In this document: positions 25,540-34,000 of the stretch, one piece after another | Layout of the letters: every line of letters starts with the position of its first letter | Position numbering within the stretch: the first letter of the stretch is position 1 | NCBI GenBank assembly: GCA_041940425.1 | Contig: JBGTSF010000006.1 | Span: 40,944 to 104,943 of the forward strand | Reading direction: 5' to 3' | Length of the DNA stretch: 64,000 nucleotides | Source of the DNA: DATHTS01 sp041940425 | Lineage (GTDB): Bacteria; Acidobacteriota; Blastocatellia; Pyrinomonadales; Pyrinomonadaceae | Translations under genes and position numbers: made by a program | Notes under the pieces: model-generated | Told to the model about the DNA's origin: nothing | What the model saw: only the letters and a program-made list of their open reading frames with translations | Databases searched by the model: none

Positions 25540-25752
25540 ATGTTTGCCGAATTTGAAAACACTAAGGATAAAAAATTGCGCGAGGCGAACGAAACAGCTA
25601 TTTGCCGCGTCAAACAAGGCGACTGTTTAATATTGCGTCCGCTGATTCTGCATTCGTCGTCCGCCGGAACTTTTCCCGGTAGAAGGTGCGTAATTCATTT
25701 GGAGTTTTCGGCAGACCTGTTGCCGAACGGTCTCAAATTTTATGGCTCGTAA
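25540..25752 (+). pseudogene. C-terminal remnant of a phytanoyl-CoA dioxygenase-like protein
   Basis: A frame of about 70 codons whose last two thirds read GDCLILRPLILHSSSAGTFP, then GRRCVIHLEFSADLLPNGL. This is the end of the cupin barrel of PhyH-like Fe(II)/2-oxoglutarate oxygenases: LRPLILHSSS carries the distal iron His, and the Arg after it is the usual 2-oxoglutarate anchor. The N-terminal two thirds, with the HxD pair, are missing; upstream is only the aceA terminator. It cannot be an active oxygenase, so I read it as a truncated gene. Its end overlaps the start of the VWFA gene by 11 bp. Confidence 0.6.
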
Positions 25753-26815
25753 TTTTTTATTGCTCACAATTTTGTTTTTCGTTTTCGCCGCCGGCGCGCA
25801 GGCGCAGTCCGGTCGCGTCAAAGCGAAAGAATCGCCGACACCGACGCCCAGCCCGCGTCCGAATACGATCTATTCGCCGACCGGAAATATTTCGTATCCG
25901 AAACCGACACCGCTTCCGCCGCCGCCGCCGATCTCGCTTGATGAGGACGGAGAGATTTTTATCGAGTCCGCGCTCGTGCCGATTCCGGTTTCCGTTACCG
26001 ACCGCGAAGGCGGGGCGGTTACGAATCTGAAACTCGAAGATTTTATTTTGAAAATTGACGGACGAGAGGCGGAGATCGGCGATCTGGCGCGTTCGGAAAC
26101 TCCGGTGCGGCTCGCTCTGCTTTTCGATAATTCGTCGAGCGTTCTCATCGCCCGCGAATTCGAGAAAAAAGCGGCGATCAAATTTTTCAAAAAAGTGATC
26201 CGACCGGAAAAAGACTTGGTCGCTTTATTTAGCGTGGCGACCTACACGCGGCTCGAACAGCCGTTTACGAAAAACGTCTCGCAATTAGTGTCGGCAATCG
26301 AAAGATTCGCACTGCCCGAAGGCGCGACCTCGCTTCTCGACGGCGTGATCAAAGCGTCGGAATATCTCAAAGACGCGAGCGGACGGCGCGTGATCGTCAT
26401 TATGAGCGACGGCGTGGACACGATTTCCGATTCGACTTTCGAGCAAGCCTTGAAAACGGCGCAGGCGTTTAACTGCCAGATTTACATTGTCAAAACGACT
26501 GATTTCGAAAACTACAAACGCACCGGACAGCGCGGCGGAAACGCTAATATCCGCTCGCTCGAAGCCGAACGCCGGATGCAGGAATTTGCCGCGCAGACGG
26601 GCGGCGCGGTTTATTCGCCGCTTGATGAACGCGAACTCGATCGCGCCTTCGCGCAAATTTCCGCCGAACTTTCCCAACAGTATATTTTGAGTTATTACCC
26701 GGAAAACGAACGCGACCGGCGCGGCGAATTTCGCAATATTTCTCTTTCATTAAAAAATGGGGAAAATCTCGTTATCAGAACACGGAAAGGCTATTACGTT
26801 CCTAGACAACGGTAA
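25742..26815 (+). CDS. Secreted VWFA-related acidobacterial domain protein
   Basis: A 357-aa exported protein of the acidobacterial VWFA-related family (TIGR03436 type). Seen: a signal peptide ending AAGAQAQ, a Pro-rich linker (about residues 30-62), a small N-terminal beta domain with TNLKLEDFILKIDGREAEI, and a von Willebrand A domain (about 120-320) with the metal site DNSSS (DxSxS, about residue 131), a Thr in the EGATSLLDG loop and the MSDGVDT Asp. The family is greatly expanded in Acidobacteria; its function is unknown, probably metal-dependent protein binding. The stop codon lies in the left arm of the hairpin that leads into xerC/D. Confidence 0.9.
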   Translation: MARNFLLLTILFFVFAAGAQAQSGRVKAKESPTPTPSPRPNTIYSPTGNISYPKPTPLPPPPPISLDEDGEIFIESALVPIPVSVTDREGGAVTNLKLEDFILKIDGREAEIGDLARSETPVRLALLFDNSSSVLIAREFEKKAAIKFFKKVIRPEKDLVALFSVATYTRLEQPFTKNVSQLVSAIERFALPEGATSLLDGVIKASEYLKDASGRRVIVIMSDGVDTISDSTFEQALKTAQAFNCQIYIVKTTDFENYKRTGQRGGNANIRSLEAERRMQEFAAQTGGAVYSPLDERELDRAFAQISAELSQQYILSYYPENERDRRGEFRNISLSLKNGENLVIRTRKGYYVPRQR

Positions 26816-26882
26816 GCGGTAAGTGGTAAATGGTAAATAAATAATTCGCAAATTTACCGTTTACCGTTTACCATTTACCATT
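26810..26882. repeat. Inverted repeat GGTAAGCGGTAAGTGGTAAA class abutting two coding ends
   Basis: Left arm 26810-26836 (tandem GGTAAGC/GGTAAAT words) and right arm 26853-26882 (ACCGTTTACCATTTACC type) are complementary. The left arm contains the TAA of the VWFA gene and the right arm ends at the base before the xerC/D ATG, leaving no Shine-Dalgarno sequence of its own. Confidence 0.88.
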
Positions 26883-27800
26883 ATGTTAGAAGAATATCTC
26901 GAACAATTTTTCCAACACTTAAAATACGAACGCCGTGTCAGCGAACATACTTTGCGAAATTATCTGTCCGATCTCGGACAATTCCGCGAACATCTTTTTA
27001 CGATTGATAAACGCGCGGACATTCCCGTAACCGACATTGACCATCTGACGATCCGCGAATGGATGGCGACGCTTCACGCCGACAATAAAAAGAAAACTTC
27101 GATCGCGCGGAAACTCGCATCTTTGAGAACATTTTTTCAATTTCTCGTGCGTGAAGGCGTTTTGGAAACAAATCCCGCCAAACTCGTCGCCACGCCTAAA
27201 ATAGAAAGAAAATTGCCCGTTCATCTTTCGATGGAAGACGCCGTGCGCTTTATCGAAACGCCGGATTTGAACACGGACTTGGGAAAACGCGACCGCGCGA
27301 TTCTTGAATTTTTATACGCGACCGGAATGCGCGTCGGCGAACTCGTTAAATTGAATTTGAAAGACATTGATTTCAGAGAAAAATTGGTGCGCGTTACGGG
27401 TAAACGCAACAAGCAGAGAATCCTGCCGTTCGGCGAACCCGCTCTTCAATCGCTGATGTATTATCTGAATGAAACGCGACCGATTTTTCTCAATAACTGC
27501 CCGCCCGCCGAGCGCGACGAGCAAGCCGTTTTTTTGAATTATCAGGGAACGCGCATCACGACCCGTTCGGTGGGTCGAATGGTTGATAAATACATCAAAC
27601 TCTGCGCCGAAATAAACCGCGACATCTCGCCGCACAGTCTCAGACATACATTCGCCACGCATCTTTTGGACAGCGGCGCGGATTTGCGCGACATACAGGA
27701 ACTTTTAGGACACGCGCGGCTTTCGACGACGCAGATTTACACGCAGGTTTCGATGGAAAAACTCATCGAAGTTTACGACCGGGCGCATCCGAAAGCGTAA
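26883..27800 (+). CDS. Tyrosine recombinase XerC/XerD
   Basis: A site-specific recombinase that resolves chromosome dimers at dif with its partner and FtsK. Seen: a SAM-like N-terminal domain (YLEQFFQHLKYERRVSEHTL, residues 3-22; about 1-90) and a catalytic domain with Arg in ATGMRVGELVKL (about 150), a Lys in VTGKRNKQR, HSLRH (HxxR, about 250), LLGHARLSTTQIYTQV with the second His and the nucleophile Tyr near 286. Length 305 aa is that of the Xer core enzymes, not phage integrases. I cannot tell XerC from XerD by eye. The ribosome-binding region is formed by a repeat arm. Confidence 0.9.
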   Translation: MLEEYLEQFFQHLKYERRVSEHTLRNYLSDLGQFREHLFTIDKRADIPVTDIDHLTIREWMATLHADNKKKTSIARKLASLRTFFQFLVREGVLETNPAKLVATPKIERKLPVHLSMEDAVRFIETPDLNTDLGKRDRAILEFLYATGMRVGELVKLNLKDIDFREKLVRVTGKRNKQRILPFGEPALQSLMYYLNETRPIFLNNCPPAERDEQAVFLNYQGTRITTRSVGRMVDKYIKLCAEINRDISPHSLRHTFATHLLDSGADLRDIQELLGHARLSTTQIYTQVSMEKLIEVYDRAHPKA

Positions 27801-27868
27801 TCGGAAACGCGCAGATTGAGGTCAAATTTCTAACCGCGTATCACCTTTACAAAATAAAATGCTGAAAC

Positions 27869-27904
27869 GCTGGGAGCGCAGGCAGGGATGCCTGCGCTCC
27901 CAGC
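27869..27904. repeat. Perfect hairpin, CTGGGAGCGCAGGC class
   Basis: GCTGGGAGCGCAGGC (27869-27883) pairs perfectly with 27890-27904 around AGGGAT. A lone half-copy (CCTGCGCTCCCAGG) lies at 40397-40410. The hairpin falls between xerC/D and the peptidase gene; a longer frame through it (from 27888) is not used. Confidence 0.92.
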
Positions 27905-28010
27905 CGAATATAAATTTTCTTTCGATTCGGTTAAATTTTTATTGAAACAAAAATTCGCTTATACTGTTTCTAAAAAACTCTCCGAAAATTCAGATAAAGA
28001 GAAAATTCTT

Positions 28011-30281
28011 ATGAAAAAATTCCGGTGGCTTTTGTTAGCGATGTTTCTGTTGTCTTCTTTTGCGCGGGCGCAGGAGAAGATTCTGACGATAGACGCGATT
28101 TACGGGACTGAACCCGGTCAGCGAGTCGCGTTTTCCGGCAATCTCACGCCGCTTCAATGGAACAAGGACGGCTCGCTCCGGCAGATAAGGCGCGGCGATC
28201 AGGGCGTGGAAGTTTTTCGTTTTAACGCTCTGACGGGCGAAGCCGTGCCGTTTTACGATAAATCGAAATTCGAAGCGGCAATCGTTCCGCTCGGCATCAA
28301 ACGGGAAGACGCGCGGCGCATCGTCAATCAGCCGAATTACATTTACAACAGCGAGCAGAACGCGATTGTTATCTCGTCGGGCAACGATCTTTTTTATTAC
28401 AATTTCGCAGCCAATTCGGGAAAGCGTCTGACGAATAACGCGGCGGAAGAACTCGAACCGGATTTTTCGCCCGACGGGAAAATGATCAGTTTTGTGCGCG
28501 GGATGAATCTGTTCGTCGTTGAGATCGAAAACGGAAAGGAAAAACAATTGACGCGCGACGGCTCGCAGACGATCTTGAACGGTTATCTCGATTGGGTTTA
28601 CGAAGAAGAACTCTACGGGCGCGGCAACAAGCGCGGCTACTGGTGGTCGCCCGATTCGCGCTACATCGCGTTTTTGCGGACGGATGAATCGCCCGTGCCG
28701 AAATTCGTTTTGACCGACGATACGGTCGTTGACCAGGTGGTCGAAAACACCGATTACCCGCAGGCAGGCGATCCGAATCCGCTTGTAACTCTGGGCATCG
28801 CCGACGTAACAAAAAATTCGATCATCCCGAATGTTACGAAAATTCCGAAAGTCGGCGAAATAATTCCGCCCGCTGTCGCGCGTTTCGGCGATTTGGCAAA
28901 ATTTGCGGATTTATCGAAATACCAGCCGGAAGATTTTCTTATCTCGCGCGTCGCGTGGTCGCCCGATTCAAAGGCGGTTGTTTTTCAAGCGCAAAACCGC
29001 GAGCAGACATTTTTGGATTTAAATTCTGCCGATGCCTTGAGCGGCAAAACGACGACGCTGTTCCGCGAAACGACCAAAGCGTGGGTTGCCATCAACGGCG
29101 ATCCGGTCTGGCTCAAAGACGGCTCGTTTCTCTGGCAATCGGAAAGAAGCGGTTTTAATCATCTTTATCATTACGCGAAAGACGGCAGATTGATTAAACA
29201 GATCACCGACGGGCGTTGGGAGATCGGCTCGTTTTACGGCGTGGACGAAAAAAACGGTTTTGCGTATTTCAACGCGGCGGGCGAAAAAGATTGGATCGGT
29301 CGCTATGTTTACCGCGTAAAATTGGACGGCACGGGATTGCAGAATCTGACTCCGGCGGACGGAACTCACAACGCTTCGTTTAATCCCGATTTCACGATGT
29401 TTCTCGATTTCTGGAGCGACGTCAATACGCCGACGCAGATGCGGCTTTACGCTTCGGATGGAAAACTGATTAAGGTTTTGGACGAAAATAAAGTTCCCGC
29501 ACTTTCCGAATACAAACTAGGCAAGACGGAATTTTTAAAAGTCAAAACGCGCGACGGTTTCGAGATGGAAGCGATGCGGATCTTACCGCCCGACTTTGAT
29601 CCGTCAAAAAAATATCCGGTTTTCGCCTACACATATTCCGGTCCGCACGCGCCTTCGGTGCGCAACGCGTGGGGCGGCTCGCGCTATATGTGGCATCAGA
29701 TGTTGGCGCAGAAAGGCTACATCATCTGGATTTGCGACAACCGCACGGCGAGCGGAAAAGGAATCGAATCAACATGGAATGTCTATAAAAAATTCGGTCA
29801 GACCGAAACCGAAGATTTGCAGGACGGTTTTAATTATCTGAAAACTTTGCCGTATGTTGACGCTTCGCGGCTCGGAATGTGGGGCTGGAGTTACGGCGGA
29901 TATATGACGAGTTATTTTATGACGCGCACCGATACTCTGAAAATGGGCATCGCGGGCGGTCTGGTCGGCGATTGGGCGTTGTATGATTCGATCTACACCG
30001 AACGCTATATGCTCACGCCGAAAAATAATCCCGAAGGTTACGCGAAAAATTCGGTTATCAAAGAGGCGAAAAACTTAAACGGAAAACTCCTTATCATTCA
30101 CGGCGCGATGGACGACAACGTGCATATGCAGAACGCGACGATGCTCGTCTATGAACTGCAAAAAGCGGGAAAACAATTCCAGTTTATGCCCTATCCGACA
30201 CAGCGGCACGGCGTTGTCAATCCTTTGCAGGTCAAACATATGTATTCGATGATGACGGAGTTTGTCGAGAAAAATCTTTAG
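28011..30281 (+). CDS. Secreted dipeptidyl-peptidase IV-like serine peptidase (S9B)
   Basis: A 756-aa exported peptidase that would cleave X-Pro dipeptides from N-termini. Seen: a signal peptide (MKKFRWLLLAMFLLSSFARA), an N-terminal beta-propeller of the DPPIV_N type (VVISSGNDLFYYNFAANSGK, GYLDWVYEEELYGR and RGYWWSPDSRYIAFLRTDES; the EELYGR motif carries the paired Glu that anchors the substrate amino group) and a C-terminal hydrolase with the nucleophile GWSYGGYM, the Asp in GAMDDNVH and the His in TQRHGV. I start at the ATG at 28011, where the signal begins; the frame upstream is repeat-derived. Confidence 0.93.
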   Translation: MKKFRWLLLAMFLLSSFARAQEKILTIDAIYGTEPGQRVAFSGNLTPLQWNKDGSLRQIRRGDQGVEVFRFNALTGEAVPFYDKSKFEAAIVPLGIKREDARRIVNQPNYIYNSEQNAIVISSGNDLFYYNFAANSGKRLTNNAAEELEPDFSPDGKMISFVRGMNLFVVEIENGKEKQLTRDGSQTILNGYLDWVYEEELYGRGNKRGYWWSPDSRYIAFLRTDESPVPKFVLTDDTVVDQVVENTDYPQAGDPNPLVTLGIADVTKNSIIPNVTKIPKVGEIIPPAVARFGDLAKFADLSKYQPEDFLISRVAWSPDSKAVVFQAQNREQTFLDLNSADALSGKTTTLFRETTKAWVAINGDPVWLKDGSFLWQSERSGFNHLYHYAKDGRLIKQITDGRWEIGSFYGVDEKNGFAYFNAAGEKDWIGRYVYRVKLDGTGLQNLTPADGTHNASFNPDFTMFLDFWSDVNTPTQMRLYASDGKLIKVLDENKVPALSEYKLGKTEFLKVKTRDGFEMEAMRILPPDFDPSKKYPVFAYTYSGPHAPSVRNAWGGSRYMWHQMLAQKGYIIWICDNRTASGKGIESTWNVYKKFGQTETEDLQDGFNYLKTLPYVDASRLGMWGWSYGGYMTSYFMTRTDTLKMGIAGGLVGDWALYDSIYTERYMLTPKNNPEGYAKNSVIKEAKNLNGKLLIIHGAMDDNVHMQNATMLVYELQKAGKQFQFMPYPTQRHGVVNPLQVKHMYSMMTEFVEKNL

Positions 30282-30284
30282 ATC

Positions 30285-30359
30285 AGTGCAAAGTGCTGAG
30301 TGCTAAGTGCTAAGTTAATTCTTCTCACTCAGCACTTAGCACTCAGCACTTTGCACTAA
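30285..30359. repeat. Inverted repeat AGTGCTGAGTGCTAAGTGCT class between convergent genes
   Basis: Tandem AGTGCTAAGTGCT words (30285-30316) face their complement (30326-30359) with a short TAATTCTTCTC loop. The left arm begins 3 bp after the peptidase stop and the right arm supplies the TAG of the flavin reductase gene. Confidence 0.9.
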
Positions 30360-30829
30360 CCTATCTTCCTGTAATCTCCCTGATAATAAACCAGCGGGTT
30401 TCCCTCGTTGACGTGTGCCTGTTCGATCTCGCCGATGAAGATCGTGTGATCGCCGGCGGCGAAATCCTGCACGAGACGGCATTCGAGATTGACCAGCGCG
30501 TCTTTTAAAACCGGAATTCCCTCCAAGCCTTGGTGATGATGGATGTTGATAAATTTGTCGGGAATCTGCGAGGCGAATTGATCGGAATGCTCGCGCTGCT
30601 CTTCGCTTAAAATATTGACGACAAACCTTTGGCTTTCGTGAAAAGCGTCGTGGCTTCCGGCATCGTGGTCTATGCAGACCAGAACGAGCGGCGGGTTGAG
30701 CGAAACCGAACTGAACGCGCTGACCGTGATGCCCTGCGGTTTGCCTTCTCTGTCTTTCAAAGTTACGACCGTGACGCCGCTTGCAAAGCGTGAAAGCGCG
30801 CGGCGAAATTCTTCATTCGTGATTGCCAT
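30356..30829 (-). CDS. Flavin reductase family protein (FMN-binding split barrel)
   Basis: A 157-aa protein of the flavin_Reduct family. Seen: FRRALSRFASGVTVVTLKDR, GITVSAFSSVSLNPPLVLVC and SQRFVVNILSEEQREHSDQF in the family order, with the C-terminal GDHTIFIGEIEQAHVNEGNP and LVYYQGDYR. Such proteins bind FMN and pass NAD(P)H electrons to free flavin, usually serving a two-component monooxygenase. No obligate partner is adjacent; the FAD monooxygenase at 34.8 kb is of the self-reducing type. The stop codon lies in a repeat. Confidence 0.9.
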   Translation of the reverse strand: MAITNEEFRRALSRFASGVTVVTLKDREGKPQGITVSAFSSVSLNPPLVLVCIDHDAGSHDAFHESQRFVVNILSEEQREHSDQFASQIPDKFINIHHHQGLEGIPVLKDALVNLECRLVQDFAAGDHTIFIGEIEQAHVNEGNPLVYYQGDYRKIG

Positions 30830-30918
30830 AAATTCTTAAAAAAATTAAAACAGATGAATTTGATAAAATCAATTTCCGCAATTTTGTTTATCTTACTTCG
30901 ACCTGCTAATTTGAATTT

Positions 30919-31791
30919 ATGCTCAACGAATTTTTTCTCGATGCGAGCCGCAAGACGGACGACGCGCTCGACAGATTGATCCCGTCCGACGGGAGCGAAC
31001 CGGCGCGGCTTTACAAGGCGGTCAGGCACAGCATATTTGCGGGCGGCAAACGCTTTCGTCCCGCGCTTGTTTTTGCGGTTGGAAAAGTTTTCGGCGCACC
31101 GGAAGAAAAACTTCTGCATGCGGCTTCGGCGGTCGAGATGATTCACACCTATTCTTTGATCCACGACGATCTGCCCGCGATGGACGACGACGATCTCAGG
31201 CGCGGGCGCGAAACCTGTCACAAAAAATTCGGCGAAGCGGCGGCAATTTTAGCCGGAGACGTTTTGCAGAGTCTCGCTTTTCGCGCCGTTTCGGAAGATG
31301 AAAATCTCTCCGATAAAATAAAAATAAAACTCGTTTCCGAATTGGCGATTTCGTCGGCAAAAATGGTTGACGGTCAGCAGCTCGATTTAGATGCCGAAGG
31401 CAAAAACATCTCGCTCGAAGAACTCGAAAATATTCACCGCAGTAAAACCGGCGCGCTCATTTGTTTTTCGGCTCGCGCGGGCGCGCTCATCGGCGAAGCG
31501 TCGGAAGACGATTTAAGAGCCGTAACAAATTACGCCGAAAATCTGGGTTTGCTTTTTCAGATAACGGACGACCTTCTGGACGTAACGCAAACGACCGAAA
31601 TTTTGGGCAAAACCGCCGGAAAAGATTTGACGGCAAACAAGGCGACATATCCCGCGATCTGCGGAATCGGGGAAACGAAAAATCTGACGGAAAAAATTTA
31701 TTCCCGGGCGCGCGGAGAGTTGAAAAAAATCGAAAAAGACACGCTCATTTTGCGCGAAATTGTTGATTTTATTCTGCGCCGCGAAAAATAA
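30919..31791 (+). CDS. ispA: Short-chain polyprenyl diphosphate synthase (farnesyl/geranylgeranyl type)
   Basis: It joins isopentenyl diphosphate to allylic diphosphates to give farnesyl or geranylgeranyl diphosphate, precursors of menaquinone side chains and undecaprenyl phosphate. Seen: GGKRFRPALVFAVG, the first Asp-rich motif DDLPAMDDDDLRRGR (a two-residue insert, as in bacterial type enzymes), HKKFGEAAAILAGDVL, the KTGALI motif and the second Asp-rich motif FQITDDLLDV, followed by GKTAGKDLTANKATYP. Length 290 aa fits FPP synthases. The product length cannot be read safely from sequence. Confidence 0.92.
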   Translation: MLNEFFLDASRKTDDALDRLIPSDGSEPARLYKAVRHSIFAGGKRFRPALVFAVGKVFGAPEEKLLHAASAVEMIHTYSLIHDDLPAMDDDDLRRGRETCHKKFGEAAAILAGDVLQSLAFRAVSEDENLSDKIKIKLVSELAISSAKMVDGQQLDLDAEGKNISLEELENIHRSKTGALICFSARAGALIGEASEDDLRAVTNYAENLGLLFQITDDLLDVTQTTEILGKTAGKDLTANKATYPAICGIGETKNLTEKIYSRARGELKKIEKDTLILREIVDFILRREK

Positions 31792-31871
31792 AGATTTTAT
31801 TCGGGCGCGGTTTCCTGATAGAATCTTTGCGAACAAAAAAGGGCAAAAAAGCGTAACTCGACAACAGAAAG

Positions 31872-32495
31872 ATGCCAAAGAAATTCGACACAAATCCGTT
31901 AGACCCGGAATTTCCCGAACGCGCCAAACAGGAACAGGCGGCAGCAACGGCGCGGCAAAAATACGATGCGGAAACGACGCGGCTTCCGAACTATGCCGAC
32001 GAGGGCGAAGAAATTCCGACACGAGTATTCGGCGATAAAGATTTCAAGGATTATTCCTCCCCGTTCAACGAATCTCAGCCGATCACACCGTATAAAACCG
32101 CGCGGCTGAAAACGCAGGCTGACAATACGCGCAAGGTTGACAAGATCGGTCTGCCGGAAAATATCCTGGTCGCTCTGCCGTATATCCCGTTTTACGTCGG
32201 TCTGGTCGCGGGAATTTTAGAATTGCTGTTTGTGCCGAAAAGCGAAACCAAGGTGCGGTTTCACGCCGCGCAAGGTCTCGCCGCGCATATCGGGATCTTG
32301 ATCGTGACGACGATTCTCGGCTTTGTCGGAAATATCACCGATTTAGCAGATATCGGAAATCTTATTTTTCAGATCGTTACGACGGTGATGTTGTTTATCT
32401 TCGCCTACAAAGCGTGGAAAGGCGACCCCGTCCATATCGAATCGGTTGACTCGTTGACCGAATGGCTCGAAGACAAGATCAAGCCGCAAAAATAA
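31872..32495 (+). CDS. Membrane protein with Tic20/DUF4870-like domain
   Basis: A 207-aa protein. The first 90 residues are polar and charged (MPKKFDTNPLDPEFPERAKQ start). After that come membrane segments around residues 97-115 (LVALPYIPFYVGLVAGILEL) and 135-180, with the intervening SETKVRFHAAQGLAAHIGIL. The KVRFHAAQGL motif between helices is typical of the DUF4870/Tic20-like family. Function unknown. It is followed at 21 bp by a zinc-ribbon membrane protein and is likely co-transcribed with it. Confidence 0.75.
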   Translation: MPKKFDTNPLDPEFPERAKQEQAAATARQKYDAETTRLPNYADEGEEIPTRVFGDKDFKDYSSPFNESQPITPYKTARLKTQADNTRKVDKIGLPENILVALPYIPFYVGLVAGILELLFVPKSETKVRFHAAQGLAAHIGILIVTTILGFVGNITDLADIGNLIFQIVTTVMLFIFAYKAWKGDPVHIESVDSLTEWLEDKIKPQK

Positions 32496-32516
32496 AAGGA
32501 GATTTTTACGGAAAAA

Positions 32517-32975
32517 ATGTATTGCTGGAGTTGCGGAAAAACGGTTCAGGACAAGCTGAATTACTGTAGCAATTGCGGAGCGCGCGTCGAGAAAGGCGCG
32601 TCGGAAAACGATTCTTCGTGGATGACAAGCTCGTCAAACCCGATCGGTTATCTCGGCGTGTTCGGTCTCGGCGGATTTATTTTTCTGGTTATGTCGCTTC
32701 TCAAACAAGGTCTCGATCCAGGCGCGGTTTTTGCGATATCCGCCATCTATCTCGCCGCGCTGTTCGGCATCTGCTTTTTATTGCTGAGGCAATCGTCGGG
32801 CAGAACCGGCAAACGACGAAGCGAAAAAACAAATCCCGAAAGCGAATATGCTCCGCCGAAAAAATTCCGCTCCGAAATCACCAAACAACTCGACGAGCCG
32901 CAGAGCGAGCCTGTGCCAAGCGTAACGGAACATACGACGCGCACGCTCGACGAAGTTTTGATCGAAAGAAAATAA
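32517..32975 (+). CDS. Zinc-ribbon membrane protein
   Basis: A 152-aa protein. The N-terminus is a zinc ribbon with two CxxC knuckles (MYCWSCGKTV, then NYCSNCGARVEK). Two hydrophobic helices follow (about residues 43-62, GYLGVFGLGGFIFLVMSLL, and 70-95). The C-terminal third is charged and polar. Such zinc-ribbon plus membrane-helix proteins are common and of unknown function; many regulate or anchor partner membrane proteins. A longer overlapping frame (32573-33076) is a shadow. Confidence 0.72.
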   Translation: MYCWSCGKTVQDKLNYCSNCGARVEKGASENDSSWMTSSSNPIGYLGVFGLGGFIFLVMSLLKQGLDPGAVFAISAIYLAALFGICFLLLRQSSGRTGKRRSEKTNPESEYAPPKKFRSEITKQLDEPQSEPVPSVTEHTTRTLDEVLIERK

Positions 32976-33048
32976 TTTTTCAAAAAATTTTTTCATCTGC
33001 GCTTTCAAAATCGGTGTTCCAATGGATTTTTCTAGGTAAATTTTTCTC

Positions 33049-33171
33049 GATGTCATCGCTTGTCTGGTTAATTTAAATTTTTTCGTTCTGTGTTTTTTGG
33101 TCGTTCTCGTTTATGTTCTCATCGTCCGCGCATTATACTGGGGCGATGAAAAAGAACCGCCGAAAAAGTGA
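33049..33171 (+). CDS. Possible small single-helix membrane protein, start unclear
   Basis: A frame ending at the TGA at 33169-33171 encodes LNFFVLCFLVVLVYVLIVRA and then a polar tail LYWGDEKEPPKK, the pattern of a small one-helix membrane protein. No ATG is in frame. An ATG at 33050 (MSSLVWLI) is in the next frame and stops within 9 codons, so a one-base indel would join the two. A terminator follows about 55 bp later. It could be a broken gene, a non-ATG start or an assembly error. Confidence 0.35.
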   Translation, partial: DVIACLVNLNFFVLCFLVVLVYVLIVRALYWGDEKEPPKK

Positions 33172-33227
33172 TTTTTTTCGACGGTTTGACTGTTTCTCCA
33201 AAAGAGAATTTTTTGAATTTAAAGTGA

Positions 33228-33265
33228 AAGAAGCGGAATGATTTCAAACCGCTTCTTTTTTTATT
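33228..33265 (+). terminator. Terminator between the zinc-ribbon region and the histone-like gene
   Basis: AAGAAGCGG (33228-33236) pairs with CCGCTTCTT (33249-33257), followed by a T-rich tail. It probably ends rightward transcription; the same stem also lies directly after the leftward basic-protein gene and may work both ways. Confidence 0.8.
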
Positions 33266-33709
33266 TTATTTTTTCTTTTTCTTAGCCGGAGCTTTTTTCG
33301 CCGGAGCGGCTTTTTTCGCCGCTGGTTTCGCCGCCGCTTTTTTAGCCGGAGCTTTGGCTTTCGCCGCCGGCTTTGCCGCCGATTTTTTCATCGGAGCTTT
33401 TTTAGCCGGAGCTTTTTTGGCGGGAGCTTTTGCCGCCGGTTTCGCCGCAGATTTCTTCGCCGCAGTCTTCGCCGGAGCGGCTTTTTTCGCCGCCGGTTTT
33501 GCGGCTGATTTAGCCGGAGCTTTTTTCGCCGGAGCTTTCGCCGCGGGTTTTGCTTTGGCGGCAGTCGCTTTTTTCGCCGGGGCTTTCGCCGCTGGTTTCG
33601 CCGCCGCTTTTTTAGCCGGAGCCTTCTTCGCAGGTGCCGCTTTTTTCGCGGCTGATGCAGTTGATTTTTTTGCAGTTGATTTTTTTGCAGTTGGTTTTTT
33701 TGTTGGCAT
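33266..33709 (-). CDS. Histone H1-like Ala/Lys/Pro-rich basic protein
   Basis: A protein of about 147 aa made almost wholly of AKKAPAKKAAAKPAAK-type repeats, like the C-terminal tails of histone H1 and of bacterial H1-like proteins (HctB, AlgP type). No globular domain or signal peptide is present. It probably binds DNA non-specifically and may help to condense the nucleoid; this is inference from composition. I start at the ATG at 33709 (MPTKKPTAKK), with GAGG about 7 bp upstream; the 15 codons before it in the open frame are not protein-like. The mirror-image frame on the plus strand is a composition artefact. Confidence 0.8.
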   Translation of the reverse strand: MPTKKPTAKKSTAKKSTASAAKKAAPAKKAPAKKAAAKPAAKAPAKKATAAKAKPAAKAPAKKAPAKSAAKPAAKKAAPAKTAAKKSAAKPAAKAPAKKAPAKKAPMKKSAAKPAAKAKAPAKKAAAKPAAKKAAPAKKAPAKKKKK

Positions 33710-33754
33710 ATTTTTCCTCTCTATATAGAAATAAAAAAAAACTATATTTCGCAT

Positions 33755-33938
33755 AAGACTGTAACATAAATTTAAAAAAAAAAGATAGAGTTTTTTTTAA
33801 TTTTTAATTTTTTTTTCGAAAATATTTTTGTTTTGATTTGATTCGAGAGTTTGATCGGAGCGAAGGAAGTAAAATTTTAAAAAAATAAAATGCTCGAAAA
33901 TTTAAACCGCCGTTTGCCGAAAAACATTTTAAAGAAAA
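33755..33938. other. AT-rich intergenic, nothing recognised
   Basis: The upstream region of the basic-protein gene: very A/T-rich tracts with no stable hairpin or gene. It presumably holds the promoter of that gene. Confidence 0.4.
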
Positions 33939-33940
33939 CG

Positions 33941-33990
33941 CGGGACTATTATTTTTGAAATTTCGCAAAATTTCAAAAATAATAGTCCCG
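33941..33990 (-). terminator. Long perfect hairpin after the second basic-protein gene
   Basis: 33941-33963 and 33968-33990 form a perfect 23-bp stem (CGGGACTATTATTTTTGAAA and three more bases) with a CGCA loop. It lies 10 bp after the stop of the leftward gene and is probably its transcript end. Confidence 0.8.
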
Positions 33991-34000
33991 GCGATCTGGA

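Noticed and set aside
26883..27800. Phage or integron integrase
   Set aside because: Length, lack of extra domains and absence of phage genes or att repeats fit the housekeeping XerC/D group.
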